NCBI GenBank assembly: GCA_964473045.1
Contig: CAYYMX010000020.1
Span: 1-18,030 of the forward strand
Length of the DNA: 18,030 nucleotides
Source: CAYYMX01 sp964473045
GTDB taxonomy: Bacteria; Pseudomonadota; Alphaproteobacteria; Methylaequorales; Methylaequoraceae
Reading direction: 5' to 3'
Made by a program: the position numbers and the translations under genes. The notes beneath the pieces were generated by a model. That model was given only the letters and a program-made list of their open reading frames with translations. It did not search any database and had not been told where the DNA came from. This document shows positions 15,085 to 18,030 of the stretch, piece by piece (the first letter of the stretch is position 1; each line of letters opens with the position of its first letter).

Positions 15085-15966
15085 ATGATTTTTAAAGGAT
15101 CAATACCTGCAGTTATAACACCATTTGAAGAAAATTTTAAAATTGACTTTGATTCACTTGGCAATCACATTAACTTTCTGATTTCTAAAGGATCTTCGGG
15201 TCTGGTTTCGTGCGGGACTACTGGCGAATCTCCAACATTAGACCATGATGAGCACAAAAAAGTTACAGAATTTATTATTAAACAGTCTAAAGGAAAAGTT
15301 CCAGTTATGGCTGGATGTGGATCAAACTCTACAAATGAATCTATTGATTTAGTTGACCATGCATACCAATCTGGAGCAAGTTCTGTTCTTCTTGTCTCAC
15401 CATATTATAACAAGCCAACTCAAGAAGGATTATATCAACATTTTAAAGCAATTTCTGATTCGTGCCCAAAGATTCCAATATATTTGTACAATATTCCGGG
15501 AAGATCAGTAGTTAAGATTGATACATCAACTATTAAAAAGCTTGCTAGTCTAAAAAACATTGTTGGTGTGAAAGATGCAACAGGTGATCTTAATATTCCT
15601 TTAGAAGTCTACAATGAATGCGGTTCAAATTTTGTTCAACTTTCAGGAGAAGATTCAACATTTTTAGCTTTTCTAATAAGTGGAGGACATGGTTGTATTT
15701 CGGTTAGTGCTAATTTGATCCCAGAGATATGTTCAAATATTTACCAACTTTGGGAAAAAAAAAATATTAATGAAGTTATGAAACTAAATCAGAAAATTTT
15801 TGAATTAAATAAAGTTTTATTTATGGAAACCAGTCCAGCACCAATTAAATATGCATTAAGCAAATTGAATAAATGTCAAAATATTTTAAGATTGCCCATG
15901 GTTCCTATAACTAATGAAACAGAAAAAAGGATAGATAGTGTTATGGAATTTTTAAATCTTAAATAG
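15085..15966 (+). CDS. dapA: 4-hydroxy-tetrahydrodipicolinate synthase
   Basis: DapA condenses pyruvate with aspartate semialdehyde, the first committed step to diaminopimelate and lysine. The 293-residue TIM barrel shows GSIPAVITPF at the start, CGTTGESPTL (phosphate/aldehyde loop), Tyr135 in LYNIPGRS and the Schiff-base Lys163 in GVKDATGDL, almost the same numbers as in E. coli (Tyr133, Lys161). The late SGGHGCISVSANL block is also normal. An AGAGA-type ribosome-binding site precedes the ATG. It heads the plus-strand cluster; smpB follows after seven bases, the usual alphaproteobacterial pair. Confidence 0.96.
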   Translation: MIFKGSIPAVITPFEENFKIDFDSLGNHINFLISKGSSGLVSCGTTGESPTLDHDEHKKVTEFIIKQSKGKVPVMAGCGSNSTNESIDLVDHAYQSGASSVLLVSPYYNKPTQEGLYQHFKAISDSCPKIPIYLYNIPGRSVVKIDTSTIKKLASLKNIVGVKDATGDLNIPLEVYNECGSNFVQLSGEDSTFLAFLISGGHGCISVSANLIPEICSNIYQLWEKKNINEVMKLNQKIFELNKVLFMETSPAPIKYALSKLNKCQNILRLPMVPITNETEKRIDSVMEFLNLK

Positions 15967-15973
15967 TCAATAA

Positions 15974-16435
15974 GTGAGTAAAAAAAAAACTATAATTGAA
16001 AATCGAAAAGCTAGGTATAATTATGAGATTAAAGATAAGATTGAGGCTGGGATTGTTCTTAAAGGGAGCGAAATTAAATCCATAAGAAATGGTAAAGTTT
16101 CACTTGATGGAACTTACGCTGGTGAAAAAAATGGAGAAATGTGGATATTTAATTTGCATATAGACTTTAGCAACACTAATAAAGATTTTGACTCATCCTT
16201 AAAGATAAGACCAAGAAAATTACTTTTAAAAAAAAAAGAAATTAGAAAGTTTTCATTCAAAGTCAAAAATGATGGTTTTACCATTGTGCCATTAAATATT
16301 CATTTCAATAAAAAAGGTTTTGCAAAAGTTGAGCTTGGGCTATCTAAGGGAAGAAAAAAATCTGACTTAAGAGAGTACAAGAAACAACAAGATTGGAAAA
16401 GAGAAAAAGAAAGATTAACTAAGCTAGTTAAATGA
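15974..16435 (+). CDS. smpB: SsrA-binding protein SmpB
   Basis: SmpB binds tmRNA and brings it to stalled ribosomes for trans-translation. The 153-residue protein has the opening NRKARYNYEIKDKIEAGIVL with KGSEIKSIRNGKVSLDG, RPRKLLLKKKEIRK in the middle, and the C-terminal tail KGRKKSDLREYKKQQDWKRE that threads into the mRNA channel. The usual KxxYDKRE is here KKSDLRE, a small departure. The start is GTG at 15974, the position that yields the normal SmpB N-terminus. It overlaps folK by four bases (ATGA). Confidence 0.95.
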   Translation: MSKKKTIIENRKARYNYEIKDKIEAGIVLKGSEIKSIRNGKVSLDGTYAGEKNGEMWIFNLHIDFSNTNKDFDSSLKIRPRKLLLKKKEIRKFSFKVKNDGFTIVPLNIHFNKKGFAKVELGLSKGRKKSDLREYKKQQDWKREKERLTKLVK

Positions 16436-16932
16436 TACTTGTAGCAATTGGATCTAATCTAAATTCTAAAAAATTTGGGCCTCCTTTAATGAATTGCATT
16501 AAATGCATAAAGATTCTAAAAAAAAAATTTGATGTTTTAAATGTTTCAAATTTATATGAAACTGAGCCGATACCTAAATCAAATCAAGTTTGGTATATTA
16601 ATGGAGTTGTTAGTATTTCTTCAATTCTTCAACCTATTGGTATTTTAAAAAAGCTTCATTCAATAGAAATGGCATTTGGGAGAGTTAGAAAATACAAAAA
16701 TGAACCAAGGACTATTGATTTAGACTTGCTTTGTTATAACAATTCTATTTTGAAAAGTTCTGAATTAGTGATTCCTCATCCTAAAATTCATGAAAGGCGA
16801 TTTGTTTTGCAACCCATTTGCGATATAGATCCAGAATGGATCCATCCAGTTTTAAAGGAAAAAGCAAAAAAATTATTAAAAAATACGATAAAACAGAAAA
16901 TTTTTTTAAAAAAAGACTTGAATAAAGTATAA
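16432..16932 (+). CDS. folK: 2-amino-4-hydroxy-6-hydroxymethyldihydropteridine pyrophosphokinase
   Basis: FolK transfers pyrophosphate from ATP to 6-hydroxymethyldihydropterin in folate synthesis. The 166-residue protein shows ILVAIGSNL at the start, SNLYETEPIP, YINGVVSI and the signature region AFGRVRKYKNEPRTIDLDLL, including the metal-binding DxD, then IPHPKIHERRFVLQPICDI. The signature is slightly altered: RTIDLDLL is intact, but the preceding RWG is replaced by KNE. The length is normal. Its start overlaps the smpB stop, and rpoZ follows after 20 bases. Confidence 0.95.
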   Translation: MILVAIGSNLNSKKFGPPLMNCIKCIKILKKKFDVLNVSNLYETEPIPKSNQVWYINGVVSISSILQPIGILKKLHSIEMAFGRVRKYKNEPRTIDLDLLCYNNSILKSSELVIPHPKIHERRFVLQPICDIDPEWIHPVLKEKAKKLLKNTIKQKIFLKKDLNKV

Positions 16933-16952
16933 AGTAAGATTACAAAACTCAA

Positions 16953-17426
16953 ATGGCTAGAGTTACAACAGAAGATTGTATAACTTCAATCCCAAACAGA
17001 TTTCAGTTAGTTATTTATGCTTGTAGAAGGGCAAGAGAACTTATGGCTGGAAGTGAGGTAAATGTATCAGTAGATAATGACAAAAATACAGTTATAGCGT
17101 TAAGAGAAATAGCTGAAAAAAAGATTGATTTAGTTAAAACATGGAATTCTATAGTTAAAAGTGTTCAAAGATATGAACCAGTTGAAGATAATGATATTGA
17201 TAATGAGGATGCTACACCATTAAAAGATAATGCTTCTGAAATTTCCTTTGATAATTTTGAAAAGGAAAATGCTTCAGAAAAAAAGAGAAAAAAGATTTAT
17301 GTGACAGAGTCGGATATACAAAAATTAATTGAAAAAAAGAAAGATTCTGCTCAAGAAGATGAAAATATTGATGGTTCATCTAAAATAAACTCAGAAATAG
17401 ATGAGTTGAATTCAAAAAAAGATTAA
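16953..17426 (+). CDS. rpoZ: RNA polymerase omega subunit with long charged tail
   Basis: Omega stabilises the beta-prime subunit during RNA polymerase assembly and in many bacteria helps form a (p)ppGpp site. The conserved part is residues 1-75: MARVTTEDCITSIPNRFQLV, ACRRARELMAG, and DNDKNTVIALREIAEKKI. After that a low-complexity tail of about 75 residues, rich in Asp, Glu, Lys and Ser, makes the protein 157 residues instead of about 70-130. The tail looks disordered. Adjacency to rsh is widely conserved and fits the stringent-response link. Confidence 0.93.
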   Translation: MARVTTEDCITSIPNRFQLVIYACRRARELMAGSEVNVSVDNDKNTVIALREIAEKKIDLVKTWNSIVKSVQRYEPVEDNDIDNEDATPLKDNASEISFDNFEKENASEKKRKKIYVTESDIQKLIEKKKDSAQEDENIDGSSKINSEIDELNSKKD

Positions 17427-17498
17427 ATTGTTTTTTAAAAATTGATTAAAACAAAAAAAAACATTTTAAATTATCTTCGTTTGTCATAAAATTTTTAT

Positions 17499-18030
17499 GT
17501 GTTAAGACAAGTTGAACTTATTGAAAAAGTAAAATCATACGATCCTTTTGTTGAGGAAAAACTTTTGAACAAAGCGTATGTTTTTTCTATGAAAGCTCAT
17601 GGGAGTCAAAAAAGGGAATCGGGTGACCCTTATTTTTCTCATCCTGTTGAAGTTGCTGGTATTTTAGCAGACTTGAGATTTGATTTTAAGACAATTATAA
17701 CAGCTTTGCTTCATGATGTTGTTGAAGACACTTATTGTTCAATTGAGGATATTAAAAAAAATTTTAACGAAGAGATAGCTTTATTAGTTGATGGAGTTAC
17801 AAAGCTTTCTAAACTGGAGGGAAGATCTGACAAGTTCAATCAAGCTGAAAACTTTAGAAAGTTGTTACTTGCTACTTCTCAAGATATTAGGGTCCTACTT
17901 GTTAAGTTGGCTGATAGATTACATAATATGAGAACAATTCAATTCATAAAAGATGAAGATAAAAAATTTAGAATATCAAAAGAAACATTGGAAATTTATG
18001 CTCCTATTGCTGAAAGAATGGGAATGCAAG
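17499..18030 (+). CDS. rsh: RelA/SpoT-type (p)ppGpp synthetase/hydrolase, N-terminal part
   Basis: This is the first 177 codons of a bifunctional stringent-response enzyme; the rest lies past the right edge. The start is GTG at 17499: an ATG two bases earlier is out of frame and stops at once, and the frame has a stop just upstream. The resulting start LRQVELIEKVKSYDP matches alphaproteobacterial Rsh proteins. The hydrolase HD domain is complete as far as seen: His48 in YFSHPVEVA, His72-Asp73 and Glu76-Asp77 in HDVVEDT, and Asp139 and Asn143 in KLADRLHNMRT. Hydrolase activity is therefore expected. The synthetase, TGS and ACT domains cannot be seen here. Confidence 0.95.
   Translation, partial: MLRQVELIEKVKSYDPFVEEKLLNKAYVFSMKAHGSQKRESGDPYFSHPVEVAGILADLRFDFKTIITALLHDVVEDTYCSIEDIKKNFNEEIALLVDGVTKLSKLEGRSDKFNQAENFRKLLLATSQDIRVLLVKLADRLHNMRTIQFIKDEDKKFRISKETLEIYAPIAERMGMQ

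Noticed and set aside
17427..17498. A terminator or riboswitch between rpoZ and rsh
   Set aside because: The 72 bases are A/T runs with only a weak TTGTTTT/AAAACAA pairing; no stable hairpin is evident.

Overview
The window comes from an AT-rich Gram-negative bacterium, most likely a marine-type alphaproteobacterium. The block dapA-smpB-folK-rpoZ-rsh, preceded by a divergent lytic transglycosylase, is a familiar alphaproteobacterial arrangement, and the P- and L-ring flagellar genes imply an outer membrane. Low GC, tight spacing (ATGA, TGATG and TAATG junctions) and several GTG starts suggest a compact genome. An apparent sigma-54 promoter and a flagellum argue against a classical non-motile SAR11 strain. 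I cannot place it more precisely from sequence alone.

Bases 1-8110 (minus strand) are one flagellar operon, flgG-flgH-flgI-flgJ-flgK, read leftwards from a near-consensus sigma-54 promoter at 8150-8165. Its last gene, flgK, runs off the left edge. It is exceptionally long (at least 1,722 codons). The usual FlgK ends are separated by a Ser/Thr/Gly/Asn-rich insert of about 1,350 residues containing adhesin-like repeats of about 83 residues, one of which appears nested inside another.

Bases 8295-11317 (plus strand) carry a ferritin-like diiron protein, a BASS-family transporter, a Mop oxyanion-binding protein, and the permease and ATPase of a tungstate-type (Tup) ABC importer. The periplasmic binding protein TupA is not in the window. 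Together these suggest iron storage plus molybdate/tungstate uptake and storage.

Bases 11325-12325 (minus strand) are an FTR1-type iron permease followed without gaps by a DUF6494-like protein and a tiny membrane protein. A good Fur-box-like site lies upstream, so this is probably an iron-responsive operon.

Bases 12506-13030 (minus strand) hold a small heat-shock protein gene with a consensus-like housekeeping promoter, a palindrome between its -35 and -10 boxes, and a short leader that can fold into a ROSE-type RNA thermometer masking the ribosome-binding site. The promoter -35 box overlaps the stop codon of the upstream slt gene.

Bases 13027-15009 (minus strand) encode a periplasmic soluble lytic transglycosylase. 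Divergently from it run dapA (lysine and diaminopimelate synthesis), smpB (trans-translation), folK (folate synthesis), rpoZ (RNA polymerase omega) and the start of rsh ((p)ppGpp synthetase/hydrolase), which is cut by the right edge. I see no rRNA or tRNA gene, CRISPR array, insertion sequence or phage gene. No gene-free stretch exceeds 300 bases.
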